Notes under the pieces: generated by a model
What the model saw: the letters and a program-made list of their open reading frames with translations, nothing else
Told to the model about the DNA's origin: nothing
Databases searched by the model: none
Made by a program: the position numbers and the translations under genes
Assembly (NCBI GenBank): GCA_019614645.1
Contig: JABWDB010000001.1
Span: 29,505,501-29,569,500, forward strand
DNA: 64,000 nucleotides
Direction: 5' to 3'
Origin: Stratiolaelaps scimitus
Taxonomy: Eukaryota > Arthropoda > Arachnida > Mesostigmata > Laelapidae
Shown here: in pieces, positions 1 to 11,477 of the stretch
Position numbering within the stretch: the first letter of the stretch is position 1
Layout: every line of letters begins with the position of its first letter

Positions 1-471
1 GTCAGTCTCAAGCCGTCTATGTGTTCATTGGATCTGTACCTCCCTGCCTTCATGTACTTCACGAACGAACGACACCGGACGTCGCTGTCGTCGGCATTCA
101 GTTGCCGCGATTCCACCACCTCCGTCTCTGGCGATAGCAGCGTCATCATCACCAGCTGCGAACAACGCGGACAGATGATCGTCGGTGGGCCGATCGGAGA
201 AGGATCAGGTCCCGCACGACGTCTTTCACGCGCTCTCTGTTTCCGCTCTGTTCCTTCAGCTCTGTCTCGTCTGCTTTCCCGGCCCGTGCGATTTCCGCGT
301 CGTCCGTCGTTGCTGACATCGTCGTTGAAAAGAGCACCATCGAACAATTTCACTCCCGTTATTCTCGTTCGTTGTTCATCCGCAAGATTCTCGGATCGAG
401 AGTGATTCGGAAACGCCCAGGGAAGCTCTCGCGACAGCTATGCAAAGGGGGGGGGATATCCACTATTTGTA

Positions 472-499
472 ACCAGCGATATATATATATATCGCTGGT
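472..499. repeat. perfect 28-base palindrome with an AT core
   Basis: ACCAGCGAT, then alternating AT, then ATCGCTGGT, fully self-complementary. The 7-base GC-containing ends on each side show that it is more than a simple AT microsatellite. Confidence 0.85.
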
Positions 500-841
500 A
501 GAGAGAGGGGGTGACGCACATAGACCTGAGTGGCAGACTGTGAGCCCAGTTCCACCGCGACAATTTGCTTCGGTGTCGTATGTCCGACGAAGAGGCGTGG
601 CTCGGTAAACGGGCATTAGCCCAGTGGAAGACCGTATGACGCAATGGGAACGTCTCAGAAGTATCCGGCTTGAGTACAAGAAAAGAAATGAGGGAGTCCA
701 AGAGTGCGAGCCAGAGACAGATCGCGAGCAAGACAAGAGGCGCTGTTAGGCCCTTACGACATAACAGCGAAGGGGCCTCATATTCTAGCTGCGAACACTT
801 GCGATCCTGCACGAAGCTCTCGGCCTTTCTCCGACTCTCTA

Positions 842-863
842 TCTCTCTCTCTCTCTCTCTCTC
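842..863. repeat. CT dinucleotide tract
   Basis: About 11 CT units followed by a C-rich run (877-886), inside the GC-rich left end of the window. Confidence 0.85.
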
Positions 864-1632
864 CACCTCTGTCTCCCCCCCCCCCTGTTTCCCAAATCAT
901 TTCTTCTCTGATCCCAGAGAGGGGAAAGGAATCTGTCAGTTGCATCCACCCGCCCACCAGCCAACCGCTGCCGGAGGGTCGGTCGGCCCTGAGCGCCGGA
1001 AGCGAAACAGGCATACCATGAAGCCACGGGCAAACCAACGCAACGCGTGAGCAAAGCTAACTAACGTCCCATCCTCGTGAGGCATGCTGCACTGCGTTCG
1101 CCGTATGCAAACAACCTGTATCAAAAGGATGCAGCGTCTGATCTCGACAATATGTTGACCCTGGCTGGTAAGTGGGGGCGGGCGATTGTGCGCCGCACGT
1201 TGAGAACATCAGTAAACAGAGTGACAAACACACACTGACTGCTTGAGAGACATACAGATGCACACGCTAGGGCAAGAACGCCGGCTCTAGCAGGAGCGTC
1301 AACTGAAGGCGCGCCAATTGGCGCAGCGGCAACATTTGCGACGTTTCGGTTATTATTGATATTGTTGGTGGCGCTTGTTGTCATCGAATAACCTAACCTA
1401 ACGAGAGTAGTCCGCGCAGCGTCTCAACGACTGTCATAAGGTGAATCCATAAAGTGAATGCAAGTAAGTGCGCCTCTACAACAGGCCAGCCTAGTGGAAG
1501 CTCTGGACTGCGGACAGCACGAGGCTTGTTTGGATATTGAAGCTGCACTACACAGCTATCTCAACTCCTGTAATCTACCAAGCTTATTTAGTAGAACATA
1601 GATTGAAAATCCGTGAGGATGAGCAGAACTAC

Positions 1633-1689
1633 CAAGGGTCTCCCGTTTAGAGCTGGCATCTTCGAGCAGCTCTAAACGGGAGACCCTTG
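1633..1689. repeat. perfect 23-bp hairpin, 11-base loop
   Basis: Arms 1633-1655 and 1667-1689 are exactly complementary over 23 bases (left arm starts CAAGGGTCTCCCGTTTAGAG), with loop GCATCTTCGAG. There is no mismatch or bulge. The flanking sequence is ordinary AT-rich DNA with no open frame. Confidence 0.9.
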
Positions 1690-3536
1690 CAACGTCTCGA
1701 CACTATAGCAATGTTACAATTTAGACAACATCCGAAGCGTAGGGAGAAGTTGTATAGTAGATATCTATCATCAACAATTTTTATCCTTCGTATAATAATA
1801 GTAATAAATAGTTAATTAGTGTAATTTCTATACGATGAAGCACAAAGCTCCTATACATCCTATCATTAGTCAGTTAAATAACATCGTCAGTGCACTAAGA
1901 ATGAGGTAGCCACTGATCGTTACGTGATTTCTCTTGAAATCCTACTTCCGAATAGTTTGATTTACTACTGTCTAATTAGTTCCATCACGATTTTAGCACC
2001 ATACGAATAAATCATGTCACTTTGCCCATGACAAACATGTAGGTAAGCAACAATATATTTTTGTGTGTCGAATTCCTGCGTATTCCAACCGCTGATAACA
2101 TCCATTCTTGAAATATTCGTAGACACCTCGACCTAAAAACCGCAAGAGCGTATCTGACTGGTTATAAATAAATTTCACCATGGATGTCGTGTTTGCTCTG
2201 AAACTCCGCTTTCGTCGTTCGGGGTTACAAAGCGGCTGCAGATGTTTGCTGAAACTTAGTCGCAACTATTCGACCAGCACTCGCAGCAAGTAAACCAGAA
2301 AGCGCATTTTTACTCATGCTGTACGTTCACATGTCACTGGTTCACACGGCACATTGGATGAATGCTCTAGATCGCCAGTCTCTTAGATCGGATACTCAAC
2401 AAGCGATAGTAATCGACTATTGTTTACGGAGGCGAAGAGACTATCAGTACGGGGCGTTGGCTGACTCATCGGATATTGTATAACGTCACAAGAGAGATAT
2501 GACGACCCTGTAGACGCCGCTTGCAGATGGAATCCTTTTGTTCGTTTGGTGATCGAACGGCTGCTCGCCTTCACGATTTATCTGTCTCTGGCATTTCAAA
2601 GACACAATCAGTATATCTACATACATCTCAATGTCGCGGTACGATGGTCGTATCAGCATGATGAGTAAATCTGTTTGAACACAAGGATAGCTTATTCATA
2701 TACTGTATTAAAGCTATGTCGAATAGAATGTTTATTATTACAAACGTAGTGGGTATAAAACGGCATTTAACCTAGCCTCTAAAGTTCGCTTTTCATAGGC
2801 CGAGCTATATATAGGTCTGACTCAACGGGGCTCGCACTAGAGTGATAACACATTGTCAATATATAAAGACGGTACAGTCGAAGTTTGCCTGGGCTCACTT
2901 CACCCGAACACAATCTTGCCACAATTCCAAGAGTGCCTCCGCTATTTTCGCTCTGGCCATTTTTATATCTTGTCTGTATCCACGGGTTCGGTTTTTCCGG
3001 AAAATCTCATCTCATATGGGTATCTAATCCAAGCGTTTCCGTCATCATTACGTTCGTAGCGTGTGTATGTGTGTATATATACGGCTCCTGTATAAGGTGT
3101 CCATTTGTTTGCATTGCCGCTTGAACCACGATTTATGATAATGTACTCGCCCAGCCGGTGGTCGATCTTTTGGCATGCCGCAAAGAGACCCCCCCGGATA
3201 TTCTTACTTCTTATATATTGCGAAATCTAGTGATAAGTTCTGGAGGACTGAGCTCCGAAGAATCGGGTCCGGCCTCAGGAGGACAACCGACCCAGAGGAG
3301 AGTCGACTGCGGCTACCCCAAGAGATTAAGATTGTCTAACTTTCTTTCCGCGAACTGAAAGGGGTTCACGTCGCATCCGAAATTATTTATGAGCACCAGT
3401 TGTTCGGATCCAGATAGCAATGTCCGGAGCTTTCGTAGTCGTAGTAGAAGTACGCTTACAATGGGGAAGCACGTAAGATCCCACCTTCGAACAAACTAGA
3501 ATTTCAGTTAAAAGTCAGTCTACAACGCACTGCCCT

Positions 3537-3814
3537 AACTGTAAGTTACTCCCACCTCCTCTCCCTGTGTGACATACATGAAAACTTGAACAGTGTGAAC
3601 TTGCAGTTACTTTAATAAGCCAATAAAGCTTTACCTTTATCCGCCAATGGAAAGAGGGGTAAAGGTAAAATGGTAAAGGTATATTGGTTTATTAAAGGAG
3701 CTACAATTTTGCAATGCTTAAGCTCTCTTATATGTCACACAGCGGGGCTCGAACCTGCACCCTCTGGCTTCTGATAGCCAGAGACTTAACCGCCCAAGTA
3801 AGTAACTTACAGTT
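3537..3814. mobile_element. fold-back element made of two inverted SINE-like copies
   Basis: A 278-base unit with a perfect 14-base terminal inverted repeat (AACTGTAAGTTACT at 3537-3550 and its complement at 3801-3814). The arms match inward for roughly 100 bases, through CTGTGTGACATA and CTTTAATAA.CCAATA, to a short centre near 3645-3665. The right arm has a tRNA-like insert that the left arm lacks, so the left arm is an internally deleted copy. It reads as a head-to-head SINE pair or a MITE. Confidence 0.75.
3739..3797 (-). other. tRNA-like segment (not a functional tRNA)
   Basis: The minus strand has GGCGGTTAAGTCTCTGGC, an 8-bp anticodon-like stem (CTCTGGCT / AGCCAGAG) and the canonical B box GGTTCGAGCCC. 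The anticodon loop would be 6 or 8 bases, not 7, and I could not pair an acceptor stem. It is therefore best read as the head of a tRNA-derived SINE, embedded in the fold-back element. Confidence 0.6.
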
Positions 3815-6800
3815 CTATTTTTAGTACGCTTCATTAACTATTAATACTAATGAAAATACGATCCGATTCCTTTCTTGATTCCATAGTTCCCCTCGGCTAG
3901 TTTTCATAGCACCGTTGTTATCTGGATCTGTGCTGCTAGAAATGCGGAAGGGTCTATGCGCCGTATTAGATGATAATGAATGTCCTAATATAGTAAACAG
4001 AAAGGGGGATGCTCCATCGACCCTTGGGTTTGGATGACCTTCTCTTCGACTGTATTTACTGAAGATACGCGGCCTTACCCGGCCGCGCCACCGCCACCTG
4101 TTAGCGGCGACCGAAGCCACAGGTTGCTTTGTCCTGGCATAGTTGCCCCTGCGGACAGCGATTGCTACCGCGGCCGCCGCCGCTGCTGCTGCTACCGCAC
4201 CCTACGGCACCCAGCATCGAATGCGGAGGTCTCGTCAGCGGCGGTTGCTAACCGAAGGCAGCGTTGCCGCTTTGCTGCCACAACTACCACTACTTCTAAT
4301 ACGATCTTGACCGACAGAACTCCTGCGTCTCATGAATGTTTGACCCGCACGAAAACAGCAGCAGCAGCAGCAACAACAGAAGGATGAGTGCGTACCTCCC
4401 GGTGGCCGGACTGGGTCCCTGACCGAGTGAAGGAAGGTAAAACGGAGCTAAAGCTCCCCAGGAGTCCCGTGCACTCCCCGGTAGTGGCGGCGGCCGTGGC
4501 GGCGGCGGCCGCGGTGGCTGCGGCAACGAAGGCGGCCGGAGCCACTGCACGACAGGGCATTGGCAGCACGGTACGCTGTGGTGCGGCGCAACCGGTGGTT
4601 CCTCTTGGCTGGGAAAAGCGGAGAGGGCAGACCGAGGCGCCTCTCTCACCGCAGAGGGAGTTGGACGCGCGGAACCTCAACCAATTCCTGGCGATTTTTG
4701 CCGTTGCTTCTGCAACTGCTTCTGTAGCCCTTCGCTTGCGATACCTGATCGCGATTCTCGTCGTTGCGTTTCGACCCGACGTTTATCAATAAACGATATA
4801 TAATATCAGCTAGCGTGAGGATGTAGCAATCATAACAATAACAATAGAGATCATAATGCTAATAATAATAATAATAATTATCATGATCATGAAAGAGAAT
4901 TTAGTGTATAATGAGAGTATAAGCTCCCACTCGCTGTACGGCCACAATCGAACACGGCACATTATCTTGTATAGGTGTAGCAGTGTGCACGCGTAGGACG
5001 CGCCTGACGACCGTCTGTTCCTCGGGCGTCAAACAGCAGCAACACTTCGAGCATCATTACGTTCAGTGTTGACCATTACTTACCTTCGCATGCGCTTGTC
5101 CTGAGATTGCTTAGCTGTTCCGCCTGCTGTATACAGTAGTAATTACTTCCAATAAGCCTTCTCACAGCTAAAAAGACGAAGGACAATCGATCAGTGTCGA
5201 GGCGTCGAGATGCAATTGGGCATCCATCCTGTGGGCAAGGGCCGGACCGCCGCCGTAACTAGAAGATACTGTACGAGAGCTATGCTTGATTATACTCTAA
5301 TTAACATTAACACACACGCACACACATACAATGCTCCTGTTGTTGTGGTTGTTATTGTTGTCGTCGTTGTGGTTATCTTTCTCTTCTCTATAACCCACGC
5401 TGGCATTTACTTTACACGCATCATCTACGAATCGCTTGCTAACTCCACTTCCAATGGCCAAGTTTCATCCACGTCAAGTTGTTCCCAGTGCACTTGTACA
5501 ATTGGCGCTTATCCAGCGATCCGAATCCACGCTGTACCCCACTACCGCTAGCGGCAGTGGCCGATAGCATTCAGCCGCTCTACTTGTGAATTCTTTACGA
5601 TTCGTTCATACTATACTTGATTGTTTGTATCTATATGAGATAAATGTTGTTATTCTTCTTCTTTTTATTGTTATTAGTATCCTATGTACTTTATATATAC
5701 TATCTCGTTCTGCATTGACGGTAGAGCAGGAGTGGTGGTAATAGTTGTTGCTGCTGTTGTGTGTTCATCGTATGCTCGATATTTGCGTATGCGTATACGA
5801 GCTCCGCGTTGCTCTGGTGATTACCACAGATTCGTTATGCTGAAGTTCATTCCACCTCTGCGTCCGCCACTAGCCACCACGACTTGATCACATCTGAACA
5901 AAAGGGAACACTCACTGCACGAAGTTGTTGCTACTGTTGTTCACGAAATGCACAATTCACTCACGATCACGACGAGACGCACCGGGGACCACAGGCGAAA
6001 ACCTACGGAGAAGAAGACGACGACAATTTGTGACGACTACGTAAATACTACGGAATTTGTTGTGTCGATATTGGCATGACACTCCTCCACAGGTGTACGA
6101 CAGCAGCACTTATCATGGGAGCGGCAGCACGAACATACACCGTACACTTACTGTCAATACAATGGGACTATATCCACGCTTCCTCTTAGCTGCCGCCTCT
6201 TTGGTTTCTTTCGTCCGATTGGCCCACAACACTGCGATCGGCCACAAGCGCTCACAGCACCGCGCGACGGTGCTCAGCTCCGTACGGCGTCCCGCGCGGA
6301 CTGGCAAGCTCGCGGGGCCGAGGTGTGCTCCGACGTTGGCAGCGCCCTCTGTCCCGCTTGTGGGCAAACCAAAACCGGCCGCAAAGCTGGGCAGGGCTGC
6401 TCGGCGGCGGGTGGTCGGTCTTGCAAGCACTCAGGCTCAGGCAGCAGCAGCAGCAGTAGCAGCAGCGGGTAGCTCTGGCTGGTAGTCGAGTGGGTTCGCC
6501 TGCAGACCTGTGCCCGCCCGCCCCGCCTCGGCTTGCCATCCGACATCCACCACCAGCAAGCACCACCACCACCAACGCCCAGCTACCCCCGGACACACAC
6601 CTCCATCCGCCATCCTTTGGCACTGCGAACCGCTGCTGCCCAGCGTTACCACCACCGCTACCAACACCCCCACCCAACCTTCATCCCCATCCTCTCCTCT
6701 CCCTCCGCGCGCTCACCTCCACGAGCCCCTCAGGCTGCCCTCGAGGGAACCTTCAGTCCCCTTCTTCATTCCACCTGGCTACGGCGCTGTGCTGTCCTAT

Positions 6801-7140
6801 GGTAGCTAGCTGTTGGAGCTATGGCAGCAACAACAACAGCAGCAGCAGTAGCAGCAGATGTGGATGTGAACGCGAATGTCGTTTGCTGGCTGGCAAACGG
6901 CGGACCCGAGCCGGGGCCGCTGGGGCAGCACTCGGCAGCGGTGGGCTCGACCAACCCACTGACGGACAGCCACGGGGGGATTTAGACAGAGAGAGAGAGA
7001 GAGAAAGGAACGAGATGAGACGCCCGCAGCGCTGAGGCGGCAGGTAGACGAGAGAGAGAGCACGGTTGCCACTTGCCTGCTTACCTACTCGCATGGAACT
7101 GGAAGAATAGAAGAAGGGCATACGAACCGAAGGACAATGG
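3815..7140. promoter_or_regulatory. GC- and CpG-rich CAG/GCN-repeat patches, possible promoter or 5' UTR
   Basis: Two patches, 4030-4790 and 6240-7130, are rich in CpG, GCG/GCC and CAG runs (about 4357-4376, 6437-6468 and 6825-6858). Open frames exist on both strands at once and encode poly-Ala, poly-Pro, poly-Ser or poly-Leu, which is what repeats give and not evidence of protein. An A/T-rich spacer with AAT units lies at 4800-5000. The patches resemble regulatory or untranslated exons of a large gene, but no splice chain could be built. Confidence 0.35.
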
Positions 7141-10100
7141 TTGGCGGCGGTGGCGGCGACGGCGGCTGGCTATTCTATGATAGATAGACTTGGCGCAAAG
7201 CTTTTGACAAGCTCTGCACCTTATGTTACCGTAGGTGAAGGTACATATATGATGTCACGATATATATATATATATACGCACATCTTATCAGATATGAAGG
7301 GGTGCAAGAGAAGTGCAGCGCGACATCGCCCCCGTTACCATCAGCCGATGATGATCGTGGTGATGATCAGAGACGACAATATCGACCATCCTGTTTGAGT
7401 TTTCTCGTTGACTCTTCACTGTTTGCAGTACACGGAAAAGCGTTTCATGAAGTTATGCGGGTTTCATGATGGCGGTTGTATGAGTTTCGCGCAATGCTAA
7501 CGCCAACGGGAAACGAATCGGCAAGCTGTACGCGAAATCGAAATTGCCAATTTTAAATGAAGGGATAATATAATTCTATCGAAGGGATTTGCATTTCGGT
7601 TATGCTCAGAACAAAATTAAATTGGTATTGACAGAAAATCATAGCGGCATTACATTGATTTGGCTCAAGTCATATAGCTAGTGGGTGTGTAGTTGCTAAC
7701 GAGTGCAGCCTTCGCGAAAAACTCCAACCTTGTAGCCTATATATATATATATATATTTGTTTTATTTATTTTAGAACGTTTCCGGTGACAAACCTATTTG
7801 GCCATATAAAAATTGGAGTCAATAGCTGGTACGAATGTGGGAAAGTTAGACGGCGACAGCTGTGGCCACACAAATATGTTGTGAGTGTCATGATATTCGC
7901 GTTTCATAGACGTACATAGCTGCTTTTATGAACACCGATTAAGAACTCGGCGGACCTAGGGGAATTATGACGCCCTCGCTTATGCATATCGAAGTCAGGA
8001 GGTAGAACTTGACAGATAGATGAGCCCAACTGATAGATGTTTACAATCACTAACTAATATCAGATCGCAAACCGGTGCGTCGATATACGTCGTACCAGGG
8101 AACGCTCCATTCATTTGACTGTACAGGTTTCCAAGATTTCGTAATGTGGCGCTAGTTTCGTTGTACCTGGTGTGATCAGCTCACTCATTAGCAACGTGAC
8201 CTGTGGCGGTCTGCGGGTTTCAAATATAAGGAGAGGTCTCCGTGTACGTTGAGAAGGCCGACAATTTAACACAAACAGCGACACAACGGCGCTGTCATTG
8301 TGGTCAGGCTCTTAAGTTGCGCAATATATTCGAGGCCTAATTCTTAAGGACGTAACGCTTATTATGTTCGCATACTTTTCAACGCATGCTCCACTCAGGA
8401 CACGATGACATCGAGCGGCATCTTCCAGTCCAACGTCGGGAGGTACCCGTCCTTAGTTGACACTCTTACCTCGTATTGTGGCATAACGCGTAAAAATCGA
8501 ATTGTTAGTATATCATATTTCGTTATGTCTCTAGAATTCTCCCGCTTAAATGGTGAAGTTGAAGACATTGACAAATGCAACGAAAAAGCTTTCATTCTAC
8601 AATCCTTGAAAAAACTCCCAACTAACCGTTTAGTAACAATATAAAATACCTGTAGGTGTTACTCAAAATTTCCCTAGATAATATTTACCGGAAATGTATG
8701 GATAAGAAATTTTGGTTCAGTGAATGACTCGAACCAAAATTTTCTTTCTAATATATCTATAAATGGTTTATTCAAACATACAGTAGGTCGGAATTTCTAG
8801 GGATTATGGGGGCGAGGAGGGGGGGAGGAAATTTTCTCTCTAATCTCAGCAGATCAACGTAAGCGAATGCACATATCGCCATCTTTTACATATCCTCCCG
8901 GTGGCGTATTTATGGCATCAGCATTGTCCAACGAAACAGGTCAGGCCCCCCGCAGATCTCCGAACGAACCACCAGACAAATTGCAAAAAGTATCAGAGGT
9001 CCTACGCTAGATACTCCAGCCAAATAATGACGAAAAGGCAATATTTGACAACACTTTGTTCCTCCCCTTGTGATTAGGCCCATTGCCAGTCAGCGTTGGT
9101 CCTGTGCGATAGCAGTTTTCTTTGGCAAGCTCTGACGCTGCGGTTTGACAGGAACAGAGAGAGCGGCGGTAACACTATCGACTGCGATCGTTTGACGCGT
9201 GGCTTTCACCAACACTCTCTGGCAGCATTCAGTAGAGAACATGGGCGTGTCGCATACGACATGTCATATTTTCCCAGTTCGTTTGTTTGCGTTCGTTCGA
9301 TAGCTCGGTGACAGCTAGAGAAAGCATAGTCGAAAGCTTTTGAAAACGCTTCTCAAAATCATACTGTTGTTGTTCGTTTATGAATACCGTTTGTCAGATG
9401 TTGTTACATGCATTCGTCTCTAAACATAACATGGTCATTCTGCCCTTAGCCTAACGCGTCATACGTCCACTGGTGCGCGGTGCCGAAAATCGCGCCATTC
9501 TCAGTTGAACGTTGTCTCATGTAGAGATTCATTGGATTATTTGCAGCAGGCACGCGAAACATTTACATCACATGCTGTATTTTCTGCAGGGGCCTATACA
9601 TATTTGTGTTGTTCACCGAATCGTTCTCAAACGGTCAGTCCGAGTCGTGATCATGCTATCCAAGCAAACAAGGAAATAACCGTTATACCCGATATAGATC
9701 AATTCTATCGTATCATTAGGTTGACGTACGAGAATAGGTTTTCCGTTTGTCCTGGTAATAGGGTGAACTTTTGGATCAGATTCGACATGTGACGATATGT
9801 CGTATACCCAGTGTGGTAACGAGTATGTCTTGGATTGTGCATGAAATCCTCACTGGGACGAATAGTAGGCAAGCTCAGTGAAAGTGAGGACCTGTCTCGT
9901 TTTGAGTGCAAATCCAGAAGAAAGGCTTTCCGTTGTTGGATTTCAACAAAAGGAATGAACCAGCGCTCAGCAGCCGTAATGCGAACTGTGCTACGAATTT
10001 CCACCTGTTATTTTTTTAACGAAGGTAGATTTAGAATAGAAATTCAGCTCTGAGATGATATTCGGGGGTCTACTCGAAGCAGTAGATAAACTGATGATGG

Positions 10101-10449
10101 ACCTTTTTCGAGTCGGTATTCCCTCACAGGTTTTGGCCGCATGAAAAACGAGGTCCGTAGACAACCATGTAGATATGTAAAACCATTTGATTCTTATTTT
10201 TTTTCTTGTATTTTTCCTGATTTGGCATCACCCTAATTAGATTTCGATTGTTCTGTTATTTTATTTCAAATATCGAAACTACTGCACTTGTTCCTACTCG
10301 TGCTTGTGTCAAAATTACACTATGTTATTTTATTAAACACTTGTTTAAGTGAAATACGTAAATATTAGGTATAATAATGAGACACATGTAAATTTCAATC
10401 TCGGCTAAACTAAGTGAGTTAAAACAAAGATTTTTAGTATGAGCTAGAG
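7141..10449. other. spacer without recognised gene
   Basis: Contains short AT tracts at 7260-7276 and 7739-7757. Small open frames at 8405-8644 and 9505-9792 match no family I know. Confidence 0.6.
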
Positions 10450-11154
10450 GTATGCACCTCTTTTATTTATATACTGGTCCCAGAGTTCCGGCAGCCTTCT
10501 AACGGCTAGCTATGCAGCATTTGTATTACCATTTATAACTTCGTTATTTAAAGCCTCTCTGGATAAATCGATGTTTGCATACCTTTTGCCACCTATAGCC
10601 CTCTTTAATCGATGGAAGCTACCATAGTCATAAGGGCTTAAATCGGGAGAATAGGGGGGTGTTGCCATCGCTCAATCTTCTTGGCCTTAAGCCAGGACCT
10701 AATTTCATTGCTACGATGTGCCCTAGCATTGTCATCGAGCAGCCACACTCGGTGCTTCCTATTGCGATGACAATTATTCATGAGTCCCTTCACGAACTCG
10801 AGATATTGAGCAGAGTCAATTTTTTCTTTTGAGCCCAAAATCTCGTAGTAGCAAATTCTGTTGAAATCCATGACAAGTGCTACCATTACTTTAGGCTCAA
10901 ACCTATTTGGTACTGCTGCCGCCATTGCCTGTTCACCTGGTCGTAGCCACTGCTTCACTTGGTCTTTTTCCGGTCCTCTATCCACAGGCTAACCCATGTC
11001 TCATCCACTGCAACGGTATACTCCTGCGACTCTATGCTGCCTATATATCTTCAAATTATCTCGCAAACACTCAAACATTTTGCACTTTTTTCCGCATCCT
11101 CAGATTATTTTTAATACTTCGACTACATATTTCACGAGGCACGCCAATTTCAGA
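10450..11154 (-). mobile_element. degraded mariner of a different subfamily
   Basis: Read on the minus strand it gives, with frameshifts, the mariner order VAVDETWVSL (about 11010), DRGPEKDQVKQWLRPGE, CYYEILGSKEK, HRVWLLDDNARAHRS and then, in a shifted frame, PPYSPDLSPYDYG and LPELWDQY near 10500. It diverges clearly from the intact copy at 41442, so it is another lineage. The 5' end is lost at the junction near 11155. The transposase is not functional. Confidence 0.85.
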
Positions 11155-11477
11155 TAATGAGCGATAGCATCAACCCCCATATTCTCCTGATTTAAGCCCA
11201 TGTGATTATGGTTGTTTCCATGCATTAAAGAGGGCAATAGGTGGGGTTTTATATGCAACCGTCGACTTACTCACAAAAGAAATAGATAACGAAATTATAT
11301 ATGGAAATGCGAAATGGTAAATATTTGGCTATCTCAAAACTCCCAGAGCGCTGGAATCGGTGTGTCAATAAAGCTGGAGAGTACCTCTAACTCATACCAA
11401 AAAATCTTTGTTCTACCTCATTTGGTTCAAAAGTTATTGGCATTTAAAGAGCGGCGAGTTCGAACCGTATGCCCTAT
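11155..11477 (+). mobile_element. mariner fragment, 3' end of the same family as 41442-42726
   Basis: Closely matches 42408-42727 of the intact element: the last third of the transposase (from the PPYSPDLSP region through the final PERWNRCVNKAGEYL) and most of the right inverted repeat, ending GTATGCCCTA. A one-base insertion in GCGAAATGG shifts the frame and several substitutions are present. The left part is missing; at about 11155 the sequence changes abruptly into a mariner fragment of opposite orientation. Confidence 0.88.

Larger units (their letters stand above)
1..3536. other. left end: GC-rich 1-1380, then AT-rich spacer
   Basis: Bases 1-1380 are GC-rich with many short open frames in all directions, CT and poly-G/C runs, and no conserved protein. 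This looks like the promoter or 5' UTR neighbourhood of a gene off the left edge. From 1380 on the sequence is ordinary spacer, holding only the hairpin at 1633-1689. Confidence 0.5.

Noticed and set aside
4388..4792. 134-aa + frame ending in a hydrophobic stretch near an AATAAA-like sequence
   Set aside because: The poly-Ala core comes from GCG/GCC repeats, frames on the other strand are equally open, and no conserved motif is visible.
6490..7035. 181-aa Pro- and Ser-rich + frame and overlapping minus frames up to 181 aa
   Set aside because: Composition follows CCN, CAG and GA repeats; several frames on both strands are open together, so length is not evidence of coding.
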